The translations under genes and the position numbers were made by a program. DNA of 64,000 nucleotides from Wurfbainia villosa (Eukaryota > Streptophyta > Magnoliopsida > Zingiberales > Zingiberaceae), in assembly GCA_025175895.1 (NCBI GenBank), contig CM045990.1:57537704-57601703 (forward strand), read 5' to 3'. The notes beneath the pieces are model-generated. The model saw only the letters and a program-made list of their open reading frames with translations, did no database searches and had not been told where the DNA came from. This document shows, in pieces, positions 33,176 to 44,883 of this stretch (position 1 is its first letter; each line of letters starts with the position of its first letter).

Positions 33176-35066
33176 ATGGGTTAGGGTGTGCAAACCTTGA
33201 TTGGATGAGTAGTTAACTCAACCATGGTAAAGGTGGCACCTTGGGTTATTTTCAAGGTTATGGTTACCTTGGAAATACTTTTGAGCTTTAATCCTAAAAG
33301 ATTTTAGGATGTGCCAATATTATTTGAGAAGTTTGATAAAGTGATCAAATTGACACATTTTAGGTTTAGAGGTCATATTGTGCCATTTTGGGTTTTTGGC
33401 ACACTAGGGAGATTAGTGATAATATGGCAAAATATACTTGATAATATGAAATGACAACTAATATTAAAATTTTGGTATCATTATACCTATGTATTTTATT
33501 TTCCATGTTGTATTTGTCATATAACATGTCATGACATCATGTTTATTTTTGTCATTTATATGTCATGTTCATGTTTAGGATTAAGTCATTAAATGTCATG
33601 TGTTTTTAGATTTCATTTTATGTCATGACATCATGATTATGAGCATATGCTTATTTATATCATCATTAATGCCATAATCATTCATGCATTTGATTAAAAT
33701 TGAATTAAGGATAATAGCATGACTTGGAGTCCCATTTATAAGGGAATCAAGTAGGGTTGCCTTAGAAAAATGCATGAAACCCTAGATTAGGGAGAACACA
33801 ACCCACATCTCACATCACATTGACATGTATGTGTATTTATACACCCTAAATACATGTGAGATGCTAGGATATGAGTTGAGTTCAAGGTGCATAGTTTTTG
33901 CATCTAGATGAACTAAAACTCATCTAATTTCAATGGTGGATCTTTGGGAAAGCTTGTGTACAAGTCATGTACATAGAGCCCAAGGGACATGATCCAAAAT
34001 AAGGTTTTGAAAATATTTTAAAATCACTTTAGAAAACCTTGGTGAAGCCTATCTTTTGATAGCAATCACCATTGATGAGATTGATACAAAGTGAGCTAAA
34101 ACTTTGAAGTTTTTCTTCACTTTTAGATTTTGTATCAATTTCGATGTTTTATGGGTAAAATAATTTTCAAATATTTTTCACCCATTGTATTGACTATAAG
34201 TAATATACGTATCAAATTTCGTGATTTTTCGATATACGTAGAATTACTTATGACTTTTCAAAATTCATTTCTGATAGTTGGAATTCGAGAATTTGATATC
34301 ACCGACGCCTCTTGGTGGCGCGATCGATGATGTGAGTGGTAGTCGATTCGACATCGTAAGTAGTCGATCGCTGTCGATTTCGGGAAAAACAAGGTTGTTT
34401 AGCCCGTGTTCAGCTATGGTAAAAATTCCTAATCACTCCTAACCCTAGGATATGCTTTGGGAAGCATTAGAAAGAGTGAAAATCCATTGGATATGGATTA
34501 GGAGAGGTACTAGGGTAGTGTATCAAATTTAAGGTGAGGAGAGTTCATGTTTGAACTTAGAACCTTAATTTTGATGGTTTAGAGTTCATATTAGCTTAGA
34601 GACTTCCCAAGGACATTGTTGGTGCAATGGTCAAGGGGGAGCAAGCCTTTAGGGGGAGTTATTCATCTTGGGATGATGGATGTGTTTCTCTTCTTGAAGG
34701 GGGAGAAGTTTTGGGGAGAGTATCATCAATTGGGAAAATTGATGGGTTTTTGAGAGACCCAATATGGAAATTGGGAGAGAGTATAGGATTGTCTCTTTTG
34801 AGTGATATGAGACTTATCACTAGGAAGATGGTAGACATCCTAGGTATTTTTGGACCAAGGGGGAGATTGTAAGATCTCATTGGGACATGAGACATTGACC
34901 TCCTTGGAGAGATAACCTTTTTGATGTTAGTCAAAAAGGGGGAGAATGTTTGGGGGAGAAGTTTTAGAGAATGTTTGGGATTACCAATTTGGGATAATTG
35001 GTAACGAAATTTGAGTTAGGGGCCTAACTCAAGGTTTGTTTTGTCAAACATAAAAAAGAGGGAGAT
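33176..35066 (+). other. Noncoding 3' internal region of S2
   Basis: About 1.9 kb without pol-like frames. It contains the empty-site copy for its own insertion (33868-33900), a GATC-rich block near 34290-34380 matching 29411-29485 in reverse, and a run of GGGGGAG tracts (34633, 34650, 34697, 34856, 34934, 34950) before the terminal tract at 35052-35066. Confidence 0.75.
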
Positions 35067-36516
35067 TGTTAGTGCAATCGGCCCAGGTCACGATTGACCA
35101 GACTCGAGTTTGACTCGAGTGATGTTTTGATGTTTGACATAGTATGCTTGACATTGATGTCGGTTAATATGTTGGGGAGATTGTTGGAGCAATCGACCCG
35201 GGTTATAATTGACAGGACTCGAGTTTGACTCGAGAGAGACTTTGATGGTTGACTAGGGTTGACCATGTGATTATGGTAAAGTCCAAGCATGAGTCTTGGC
35301 AAGGTAAAGTCCAAGTCATGGGTACTTGGCATGGAAAGTCCAAGCATGGCTCTTGGCATGGAAAGTCCAACATGGGTTGGCAAGGGAAAGTCCAAGCTTG
35401 AGTCTTGGCATTTGAGAAATCCAAGGGGTGTTGATATTGGCGGCGTAAAGTCCAAGTGGAGTCTTGGCGGCGTAAGTCCAATGTGCCTTGGCGGTGTAGA
35501 CACCGTTAGCATGACATAGCCGATGGAAGCACGTAAAGGCTAGCGCAATGGATGAACAAGTCATGGATGACTTGGAGGGAATCGAGAGGCGTAAGGCTAA
35601 TGGAGGTGGCTAGAAGGCTTAGGTCTAGGCTAAGGGTGGTCTAGCAAGTATGGAGACACCATATTTGGGTTAAAACCTCATCTTTGAGGTTGGCAGTCGA
35701 CTGGTATTATGGCCGGTTTGACTGTCGTGAGTCGACTTGAGTTTGACTGCCGTTTAAGAGCTGAAATGGCTCTGGCAGTTGACTGCTTATTGGAGCAGTC
35801 GATTGCCAAGGGATGGCAGTCGACTGCTAGTTGAGTTGCGAGCACAGAATGCTCCGTAGCCGACTGGGCAGTCGACTACGGGTGTTGGCAGTCGACTGCC
35901 AATGTTCCCTTGGAACTTGTCCAACGTGGATTGAACCGTTGTCTCACAGCTACAGTGTCGGCAGTCGATTGGGGACTTATGGCAGTCGACTGCCAAGCGG
36001 AAATCCAGCCCGACGCAAGATAAAAAGGGGAGCTCGTGGAGGATTTCATGATCAGTTCTTAGGGAGCTTTCTTGAGGCAATTTGAAGGCGATTTACAGGT
36101 GCATTTCAGGGCCCTTCAACCTCATCCAAGCAACCAACAAGCAAAGCGCTCAAACCCTAGTTTTGTAAAGTGTTCTTTGCATTTCTTTTGTATTTGCTTG
36201 TATTTCTTTCGTTTATTATTGTAAACGTTTGTACGAGGTTTCTCCGCCTCTGACTTATTGTCGAGAAGGAGTTTATTGATTAGTGATTGCATTGGCGTCG
36301 CTAGAGCTCATTAGAGCTCGATCCGTGGAGTAGGAATCGTTCAGTTCCGAACCACGTTATATCTTTGTGTTCGTGGTTATTTCAATTCGTTATTACTTGT
36401 ATTATTACTATTCCGCTGCGCATAACGAGTTTTGTAGAGACGATCACAAACGATTTCCATCTACGTACGGACAACGCGCTATTCACCCCCCTCTAGCGGG
36501 CGCACAGGTCCTAACA
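35067..36516 (+). repeat. 3' LTR of S2
   Basis: 1,450 bp, TGTTAG...CTAACA. Minisatellite 35275-35480, palindrome cluster 35694-35992, TATA-like GATAAAAAGG at 36019, terminal motif CACCCCCCTCTAGC near 36485. Confidence 0.9.
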
Positions 36517-36521
36517 CTCAA

Positions 36522-37226
36522 CTCTTATCCTAACATCTCACATGTATCTAGGGTGTATAAAATACACATACATGTCAATGTAATGTGAGATGTTGATTTT
36601 GTTCTCCCTAAACTAGGGTTTCATGCATTTTTCTAAGGCAACTCTACTTGATTCCCTTATAAATGGAACTCCAAGTTATGTCATTGTCCTTAAATCAATT
36701 TTAATCAATTAAATGCATGAAATGATCATGGCATAATAATAGCAAAAATAAATCATGGCCAATGATCATGTTGTCATGACATATGATATAAAAATAAAGC
36801 ACATAACATTTATCCTAACCCTTAGCATGATCATGACATATAAAAGATTAAAGATAAGTATGATGTCATGACATGACATATGGCAAATCAAGTCATGGAA
36901 AATAAAAAGTATAGGTATAATAATACCTAAATTATAATATCAATTGCCTTTTGAGATAATTAAGTATATTTTTTCCATATTCCCATTGATCTCTCAAGTG
37001 TGTCAAAAACCCAAAATGACACACTATGACTCTAAACCCTAAGTTGTGCCAATTTGATTGATTTATCAAACTTCATAATTAATATTGGCACATCCTAAAA
37101 ACCTTTAGGATTTATAATCAAATCTATTTCCAAGATATCCATAACCTTGGAAATGATCTAAAATGTCAACTTTGCTATGGTTGAGTTAACTATCCATCCA
37201 ATCAAGGATGACACGGCCTAACCCAT
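36522..37226 (-). other. S3 internal region between nested S2 and S3 gag
   Basis: Noncoding, matching 33176-33890 of S2 in reverse. It is AT-rich with repeated 'atgtcatgacat'-type palindromic phrases. No gene. Confidence 0.7.
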
Positions 37227-38893
37227 CTAGCGTGAGTCAATCACGCCCTTAGGAACCCAAAATCTATTTGAGCTCATTGGGTTAATTAGGTATTCCTTAG
37301 GGATGAACTCCCTAGATACCTTCCTAATGACCCTCATAGGCTTGGTATCCTTGATCATTTTGATCTTACCTAGGTTGACTCTAGGGGTAACTCCCCTTGC
37401 AATCTTCTTAGTGGCTTCCCTAGGTTTCCTAGAAACCCTAGCCACTAGGCACAACCTTTGGTCAACCTTAGGGATGAATTCCCTATTGACCTTGGTCTTC
37501 CTAGACCTAGTTTGTGTTCCATAATCAAATGGAATACTATGGTAAGCCACCTTAGGCTTAGGTTTGTGATCCAAACCATTCTTTCCCTTGGTTGACTTTT
37601 GTTTCTCGGGTCCGAGATGTTGACTTTGAGGTTTTGACCCTTGCATTTGTTTTTGCATAATCTTGAGGGTCTTTTTTAGTTTTTCAAGCCTTGACCTCAA
37701 GGCTTGGTTCTCTAATTCTAATTGCCCAATTTTAGAATTTTGATTTGGTCTTTGGGCATGAGACTTCCTAGGCATATGTCTAATCCACTTGGGATTCAAA
37801 CCTAGGTGCTCTTGTATTTTCTTGATAGATTCCCTAGGTAAGGTATTTTTAGGGACATTAGTCCAAATTTCTCCTTATTTCCTAAGTGGACACTTTTAGC
37901 TCCTAAACACAAATATTTATTTTTAGCATGCTTTTCATGGTGAATTGCAAGAGAATTAAATTTCCTAGCATGCTTTTGACTTTTAACTAAAGAAAAAGCA
38001 TTATTAACATGATATACCTTAGAGTTTGTCTTAGTAGCTCCCCCTACTTGTGATGCTCCTTCTTGGGTCTTTTTGCTCCCCCTAGGACATTGATTCCTAT
38101 AATGTCCTTTTGAATTGCACTTGATGCATATGATGTGCTCCTTGCCTTTAGGTGTTGGGGAATCAGCATCCTTGACTTTTGGTGCCGGTGGAGCTTTCCT
38201 AATCTTCTTTGGGCACTTGCTTTTGTAGTGCCCGGTTTCCCTACACTCAAAACATATTATATGCATTTTATTATTAACACATATGCTTGAGTTACCTTGG
38301 GTGGTTGTAGGTGCCGGAATCGGATTTTGAGCTTCTTCATCTTGACCGGATGTCGAAGCTTCTTCTTGAGGTTGCTCCGGTGTAGATGTTCTAATCCCCT
38401 CCCCCTCAATCCTAGAGGTTGAGGTTTCTTCTAATTCTACCTCTTCGACCACTTCTTCCTCCTCCAATGTCGAACACTCCTTGACCTCCGAATCCTCACT
38501 TTCTTTTGAGGATGAGCTCTCTTCCTCATCCTCCTCATCTTCTTGGATTGAGTGAGGCTCTTCATGGAATTTTTTCAATTTGTTCCATACCTCCTTGACG
38601 TCTTTACAATCCCCTATCTTGATCAAAATATCATTAGGGATTATATTAAGCAAAATACCCATTACCTTATTGTTGATGTTATAGTATCGGAGTTGTTCTT
38701 GACTCCAATTCTTCTTCTTGATTTTTCTTCCTTCTTCATCTTTTGGAGTGTCAAAACCTACTAAGACACTAATCCAATTATCAAAATCACACATTAGAAA
38801 ATGCATCATTCTACCTTTCCAATACGCGAAATCTTCACGGTCGAAGGAAGGCGGAACGTTGATGTCGTCACCCAATCTCTCCTTGAATTCCAT
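37227..38893 (-). pseudogene. Frameshifted gag of S3
   Basis: Two abutting frames (38893-37802 and 37799-37227) together cover the same Gag as S2: DFAYWKGRMMHFL at the start, two CCHC knuckles (CFECRETGHYKSKCP, CIKCNSKGHYRNQCP) and the WVPK tail. Compared with S6, one C is missing from the run near 37861, which shifts the frame after the KEKFG segment. One single-base loss is enough to explain the break, so inactivation is recent or the base is a sequencing error. Confidence 0.9.
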
Positions 38894-38960
38894 CTTGTTC
38901 CTCTAGCGTCTTGACTCCGGGTTGTTAATCCATAGAAGAGCCCCGGACTCTGATACCAAA

Positions 38961-40349
38961 TGTAGGAGATTTGAGGCCACTAGAGGGGGGGGGGGTGAAT
39001 AGCGCGTGACCATACGATGATGGAATTCGTTCGCATTGCTTGTCTACAATCTTGTTAGTATGCAGTGGAATAAACAATAACAAATACAAACACAAGACAC
39101 AATCACAACACGCACGATATAACGTGGTTCGGAACCAAAATGGTTCCGACTCCACGGATTGTGTTCGTACGAACCCTAGCGATGCCACAAACACCGCTAA
39201 GCAATAAAACTCCTTCTCGACAACAAGTCGGAGGTGGAGAAACCTCGTACAATGAGTTATAACAAGTAATACAAAGTAAACAAGCAAATACAAGTGAAAA
39301 TGTAAAGAACACTTTACAAATTAGGGTTTTGAGCGCTTGCTTGTCGGTTGATTGGATGAGCTTGAAGGACCCTAAAATGCACTTGCAAATCGCCTCACCA
39401 AAGCTCCCAAAGAACTGATGATGAAATCCTCCACGAGCTCCTCTTTTTATCTTGTGTCGGGCTGGATTTCCCCCTGGCAGTCGACTGCCAACACTGTAGC
39501 TGTGAGACAACGACTCAATCCATGTTGGACAAGTTTCAACGGGACTCTTGGCAGTCGATTGCCAATATTGGCAGACGACTACCAACACCCATAGTCGACT
39601 TCCCAGTCGGCTACGGAGCATTCTGTGCTCGCAACTCAACTGGTAGTCAACTGCCTTCTCTTAGCAGTCGACTACCGTCGACATCAGTCGACTGCTCCAA
39701 TGAGCAGTCGACTGCCAGAGCAATTTTATCTCTTAAATGGCAGTCGAACTCAAGTCAACTCGTGGCAGTCGAACCGGCCATAATGCCAGTCGACTTCCAA
39801 CCTCAAAAATGAGGTTTTAACCCAAGTATGATTCCCCCATACTTGCTAGACTACCCTTAGCCTAGACCTAAACCTTCTAGCCACCTCCATCATCCTTACG
39901 CCTCTTGGATCCCTCCAAGTCATCCATGACTTGTTCATCCATCACGCTAGCCTTCAGGTGCTTCCATCGGCTATGTCATGCTAACAGTGTCTACATCGCC
40001 AAGACACATTGGACTTACGCCGCCAAGACTCCGCTTGGACTTTACGCCGCCAAAATCAAACCCCTTGGACTTCTCAAATGCCAAGACTCAAGCTTGGACT
40101 TTCCCTTGCCAACCCATGTTGGACTTTCCATGCCAAGACCCATGCTTGGACTTTCCCTTGTGCCAAGTACCCAGGACTTGAACTTTCCCAAATGCCAAGT
40201 GTCCCACTTGGACTTACCATGCCAAGTACTCATGACTTGGACTTTACCATGACAATTACATTGTCATATGTTTTTGTTGAAACATCAAAATATCACTCGA
40301 GTCAAACTCGAGTCCTGGTCAATCGTGACTTGGGCCGATTGCACCAACA
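38961..40349 (-). repeat. 5' LTR of S3
   Basis: 1,389 bp, pairing with 27251-28722. The shorter length comes from fewer minisatellite units (about 40010-40260) and a smaller palindrome cluster (39474-39795). The PBS complement lies 2 bp to its left. Confidence 0.9.
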
Positions 40350-40354
40350 CCTTG

Positions 40355-40862
40355 ACTTGGTGGCTGGTTCTAGATAGTAAGAAGAGTTTTGTTTTATTCT
40401 TTCCTTTGTTCGCAGCGAGCAAGAAAGGGAAGAACGTGATCTAGGAGGCTTCGACTTTTGGAAGATCGTCGCCCACACGACGTCCAAAAGGAGGAAGGAC
40501 ATACAATAGAAGATCAAGAGGTATAACAAGAGATATAAGCTTGTTTACTTTGATTAGTGTTATTTTGTATTATGTATATAATTGTTTACAATTGTATGTG
40601 GGTAATTTACTTGGACCCCGAAGACAAACACAAAAATCGGCGATTCGTACATCGTCTATTCCGCCACTAATCGAAGAAAAGAGGTAAGTTACTTGAACAA
40701 CAAGTTTGTTCAAGTGACCAGTCTATTCGTATAGCACGACGATGGATGGGTTGCTTGGGTAATCCCTCTTTGTCAAGGATTAATTTTTTAATTGGGGATG
40801 TAGATGGGATCGCCATGCACAAGCGACCGAGTTGAAGTGGGAAGCGAAGTTTCTCCCTTCAG
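40355..40862 (+). mobile_element. Family A 3' LTR, piece 3 of 3
   Basis: It matches about 58545-59053 of the A LTR copy ('acacgacgtccaaaaggaggaaggac' shared). It includes a decayed version of the small open frame that is intact at 58783-58968. Similarity stops after CCCTTCA near 40861, where S4 internal sequence starts. No TSD pairs with the 5' side of this A element at 17068-17072 (GTCAT). Confidence 0.8.
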
Positions 40863-42552
40863 GATTGAGTTAGTGTTCTAACTAAAAGATTTTGGTTTTT
40901 GTTAAACATAAAAAAGAGAGAGATTATTGGTGAAATTGGCCCAGGTCACGATTGACCAGACTCGAGTTTGACTCAAGTAGTGGTTTGATCTTAGTGTTTT
41001 GATGTTTGACATTAATGTTTGACAATGAGTTGTCCATTGTTTGACAATGGGTTGACTAGATGATTGACTTGGGGTTGACCATGATGGAGAAGTCTAAGCA
41101 TGGGTCTTGGCAAGGGAAAGCTCAAGCTTGAGACTTGGCAATTAGAAAGTCCAATATGGGTTGGCATGGAAAGTCCAAGCATGAGTCTTGGCAAGGGAAA
41201 GTCCAAGTCTTGGGTACTTGGCATGGAAAGTCTAAGCATGGGTCTTGGTAAGGGAAAGTCCAAGCTTGAGTCTTGGCAAATGGAAAGTCCAACATAAGTT
41301 GGCAAGGAAAGTCCAAGTCATGAATACTTGGCAATTGGGAAGTCCAAGAGTTGATATTGGCGACGTAAAGTCCAAGTGGGAGTTTTGGCAGCATAAGTCC
41401 AATGGTTTGGCGGCGTAAAGTCCAAGCGGTAGTTTTGGCAGCATAAGCCCAAATGTGCTTTGGCGGTATAGACCAGCTTAGCATGACAATAGCCGATGGA
41501 AGCACCTGAAGGCTAGTGCATGGATGAACAAGTCATGGATGACTTGGAGGGATCCGATAGGCGTGAGACTGACGGAGGTGGCTAGAAGGCTTAGGTCTAG
41601 AGTAAGGGTGGTCTAGCAAGTATAAGGGCATCATACTTGGGGTTAAACCTCATTGTTGAGTTTATCAGTCGACTGAGGCTTTAGACCAGTCGATTGGTCA
41701 AGTGTTTTGACACTTGGCAGCCGAGTCGACTTGTAGCAGTTGACTGGGATTATGACTAGTCGATTACCATGAGTGGATTAGGGTTCGACTGCAGTAAAAG
41801 GCCTTGGCAGCCGACTGATGGCTTCAACAGTCGATTGACGTGGAGGTCAGTCGACTGATAGTCAAGGAAATGGGCACAGAATAATTCTTAGTCGACTGCT
41901 AGGGTTTGGCAGTCTAGTGAAGGCACGATCAGTCGACTGATGGTCTATCTATTAAAACTTATCCAATGTGGATAGAGTCGTTGTCTCACAATGGTTACAT
42001 AAGCCGTCGACTGATGGTCTCGAGCAGTCGACTGCTAGGCGGAATCCAATCTGAATGCAGGTTATAAAAGCAGCTCGTAGAGAAGGATTTTGGCATGGTT
42101 TTTGAGGCTATTTGGAGGGGATTTGCCGCTGCAATCCAGACCTTCAAGGCTCTTCTCAAGCAACCAAAAGCAAGTATTCAAGTTCACATTGTGTAAAGTT
42201 TTCTTTACTTGTATTTATGTAGTTTACTTGTATTTGTTTTTTATTGTTGTAAAAACTTTTGGATGAGGTTTCTCCACTTCGACTTGTTGTTGAGGAGTAT
42301 TTGATTATTAGTGGTGTTTGGCATCGCTAGAGCTCATTTGAGCTCAATCCGTAGAGTAGGAACCCTAAGGTTCCGAACCACGTTATATTTGGTCTTGTGG
42401 ATTGTATTTGTGTTTGTCTTGTATATTTGTATGTATCATTTTTGTATTCCGCTGTGTACTAACAATCATAGACAAGAACACAATCGAATTCCATCAAGCA
42501 ACGACAAATGTGCTATTCACCTCCCCCTCTAGCGATCATCGACATTCCAACA
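40863..42552 (+). mobile_element. Truncated S element: polypurine tract and 3' LTR (S4)
   Basis: About 60 bp of S internal sequence ending AAAAAAGAGAGAGAT precede a 1,628-bp LTR (40925-42552, TATTGG...CCAACA). The start matches S1 rather than S2. It has the minisatellite (41085-41460), degraded palindromes (41665-42035) and the terminal motif near 42520. Gag and the 5' LTR are missing on the left. Confidence 0.85.
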
Positions 42553-42932
42553 TTTCCTACGGTTTTGGGTGGGAGGATGACCGAGAGGTTCCTCCTTGAT
42601 TCTCCTAGGTTTCGATATAGAGGCTTTCGTCCTCTATATCGACTAAGCACAGTAGGAATAGAACTAAGATGCAATTATCATTAAACTTAGATATCATAAA
42701 CTGCAAATATAATCAAGGAAAGTTGAAATATATTTGAACTAGCATGTTCAACTTGCATAAGTTACTTCCTAATCCTAAAATCGAGAAATCTACTCCTTAG
42801 ATATGAAAAGATACGCACAAGACATTGAATCCTTAAGCATTACAATTCAAATAGAAACAATAAAATATATGCCCTGAATGCTTTCTGGAGATGTCTTGGC
42901 TGCTTTCTTGCATGTCGGAGTGCAATCCCACC
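42553..42932. other. Left half of an older unidentified repeat
   Basis: No S similarity. It includes 'cgatatagaggctttcgtcctctatatcg', a strong inverted repeat near 42611-42641. It continues at 44380 after solo LTR S5. No coding sequence. Confidence 0.4.
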
Positions 42933-44374
42933 TGTAGGATATTTGAGGCTGCTAGAAGGGGGGTGAATAGCGACGTGCTTGTTCGATGATGGAATTCGTT
43001 CGCGTTCGTCTCTACAAAACTCGTTATGCGCAACGGAATAATAGTAATAACGAAAAGCAAGACAAACATGCAAACACAATTGTTTAACGTGGTTCGGAAC
43101 CTCAAGGTTCCTACTCCATGGATCGAGCTCTATGAGCTCTAGTGATGCACACGCAACCACTAATAAACACTCCTTCTCAGAACAATCCGGAGGCGGAGAA
43201 ACCTCGTACAATATGATTACAACAATAATTAAAAAGCTACAAGTAAATACAATGAAATACAAAGCAATACACGTAAAGGAAACACTTTACAAATGCTCTT
43301 GAATGCTTGATCGCTTGGTTGCTTGATATCAACTTGGAGACCCTGATTTGCAGTAGCAAATCGCCCCAAAAGATCTCAAGAAACCATGCTATTTTCCTCC
43401 ATCATGAGCTCCTTATAAAGCTTCAACCTGTGCTGGAAAAAGTCGATCAGTCGACTGATCGGGACCATCAGTCGACTGATGCCACTGTTGTTGTGAGACA
43501 ACGGCTAGATCCACGTTGGATAAGTCCAACGGATCCATCATCAGTCGACTGATGATACCCATCAGTCGACCGATGGAGCCTTACTCGACGATCAGTCTCG
43601 ACTCCGATACATGCCCGATTTCGAGGCACGGATCGGTGATCACAAGATCAGTCAACTGCTGAGCCCATCAGTCGACTGCCCACCTATGGCAGTCGACTGC
43701 TAGAGTAATTCTCGCAGTCAAACCCTAGTTGACTTAGTCCAGTCGACTGCCACATGACACCAGTCGACTGGCACACCTCAACCATGAGGTTTTAGCCCAA
43801 GTATAGTTCCCCCATACTTGCTAGACCACCCTTAGCCTAGACCTAAGCCTTCTAGCCACCTCCATCAACCTCACGCCTCTCGGATCCCTCCAAGTCATCC
43901 ATGACTTATTTATCCATCGCGCTAGCCTTCAGGTGCTTCCATCGGCTATATCATGCTAACGGTGTCTACACCGCCAAGGCACATTGGACTTATGCCGCCA
44001 AGACTCCACTTGGACTTTACGCCGCCAATATCAAACCCCTTGGACTTCTCAAATGCCAAGACTTAAGCTTGGACTTTCCCTTACCAACCCATGTTGGACT
44101 TTCCATGCCAAGACCCATGCTTGGACATTCCCTTGCCAACCCATGTTGGACTTTCCATGCCAAGACCCATGCTTGGACTTTCCTTGTGCCAAGTACTCAA
44201 GACTTGGACTTTCCCAAATGCCAAGTGTCCCACTTGGACTTTCCATGCCAAGTACTCATGACTTGGACTTTACCATGACAATTACATTGTTATATGTTTT
44301 TGTCTGACATCAAAACATCTCTCGAGCCAAGCTTGAGTCCTGGTCAATCGTGACCTGGGCCGATTGCACCAACA
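42933..44374 (-). mobile_element. Solo LTR of family S (S5)
   Basis: 1,442 bp, reading TGTAGG...CCAACA on the plus strand, with a perfect TSD CCACC (42928-42932, 44375-44379). It is nearly identical to the partial LTR of S6 at 46647 but is a separate insertion. The palindrome cluster (43447-43770) includes CAGTCGACTGATG repeats. The minisatellite is at 43975-44280. Confidence 0.9.
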
Positions 44375-44379
44375 CCACC

Positions 44380-44780
44380 CTTTGGTCCCTTTTCCTTCTC
44401 CCTGTTACGAGCCTGCGGTGCTTTTTAGGCCACCCACTGCTTGTCCCAACCATCATGCCTTTTCCCTTAGGTTTAGATGTGCCTTCCCTTTTATAGGGGT
44501 GAAACCAACTTTCCTTAATTGCCCACAGAAACGGATCTTCATAAGTTGCGATGGCGCCACACGACCGTGTGAATTCCACACGATCGGCCGTATGGGACTC
44601 TAGAATGCGTGCTCTGAACCATGGGTCTGGCAAAGGCACAACCACATGAAATTCACACGGTCGGTCGTGTCTTCCTCTGGAACTCTGAGTGGATGCCATC
44701 TTTTTGTCCAAAGCATGCCTATGTCTTGAGGACATGAACATAGCATGTTTGCCTTTCTTGAGCTCCATTTATTGTGCCAT
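44380..44780. other. Right half of the unidentified repeat around S5
   Basis: It holds phrases such as 'cacacgaccgtgtgaattccacac' and 'cacacggtcggtcgtgtc', palindromic CACACGRCCGTGTG motifs of a kind seen in plant Ty3/gypsy LTRs. No polyprotein is present. Open frames here are short and unrelated to known families. Confidence 0.35.
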
Positions 44781-44883
44781 TTTGCCTCTAAAATAACCAA
44801 GGTACATCCTAAAATCTTTTAGGATTAAAGCTCATGGTTGAGTTAACTACCCATCCAATCAAGGTTGGCACACCCTAACCCAT

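Larger units (their letters stand above)
29905..36516 (+). mobile_element. Complete gag-only LTR retrotransposon S2
   Basis: 5' LTR 29905-31383, PBS TGGTATCAGAGC (31386-31397), gag 31451-33175, noncoding 33176-35051, polypurine tract about 35052-35066, 3' LTR 35067-36516. The TSD is a perfect CTCAA (29900-29904, 36517-36521). It has no pol. LTRs differ mainly by a duplicated short segment near 29990-30010, by repeat number in the minisatellite, and by palindrome-site changes. It lies inside S3 in the opposite orientation, so it is the younger of the two. Confidence 0.94.
27251..40349 (-). mobile_element. Gag-only LTR retrotransposon S3, split by nested S2
   Basis: Minus-strand element with TSD CCTTG (27246-27250, 40350-40354). 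Its 5' LTR is 38961-40349 and 3' LTR 27251-28722. The PBS reads TGGTATCAGAGT on the minus strand (38947-38958). The polypurine tract lies next to 28723. Gag (37227-38893) is frameshifted. The internal region is interrupted by S2 (29905-36516). Flanking bases 'ccttgaactcaa' and 'ctcaactcttatcc' join into the uninterrupted S sequence that S2 itself carries at 33868-33900, which confirms the insertion point. Both LTRs carry the CCAAG/CTTGG minisatellite and CAGTCGACTG clusters (27778-28110, 39474-39795) and begin with a long G run. Confidence 0.92.

Noticed and set aside
17068..40867. TSD for the whole A element
   Set aside because: The left flank GTCAT and right flank GGATT do not match, so I do not claim it as one simple insertion.
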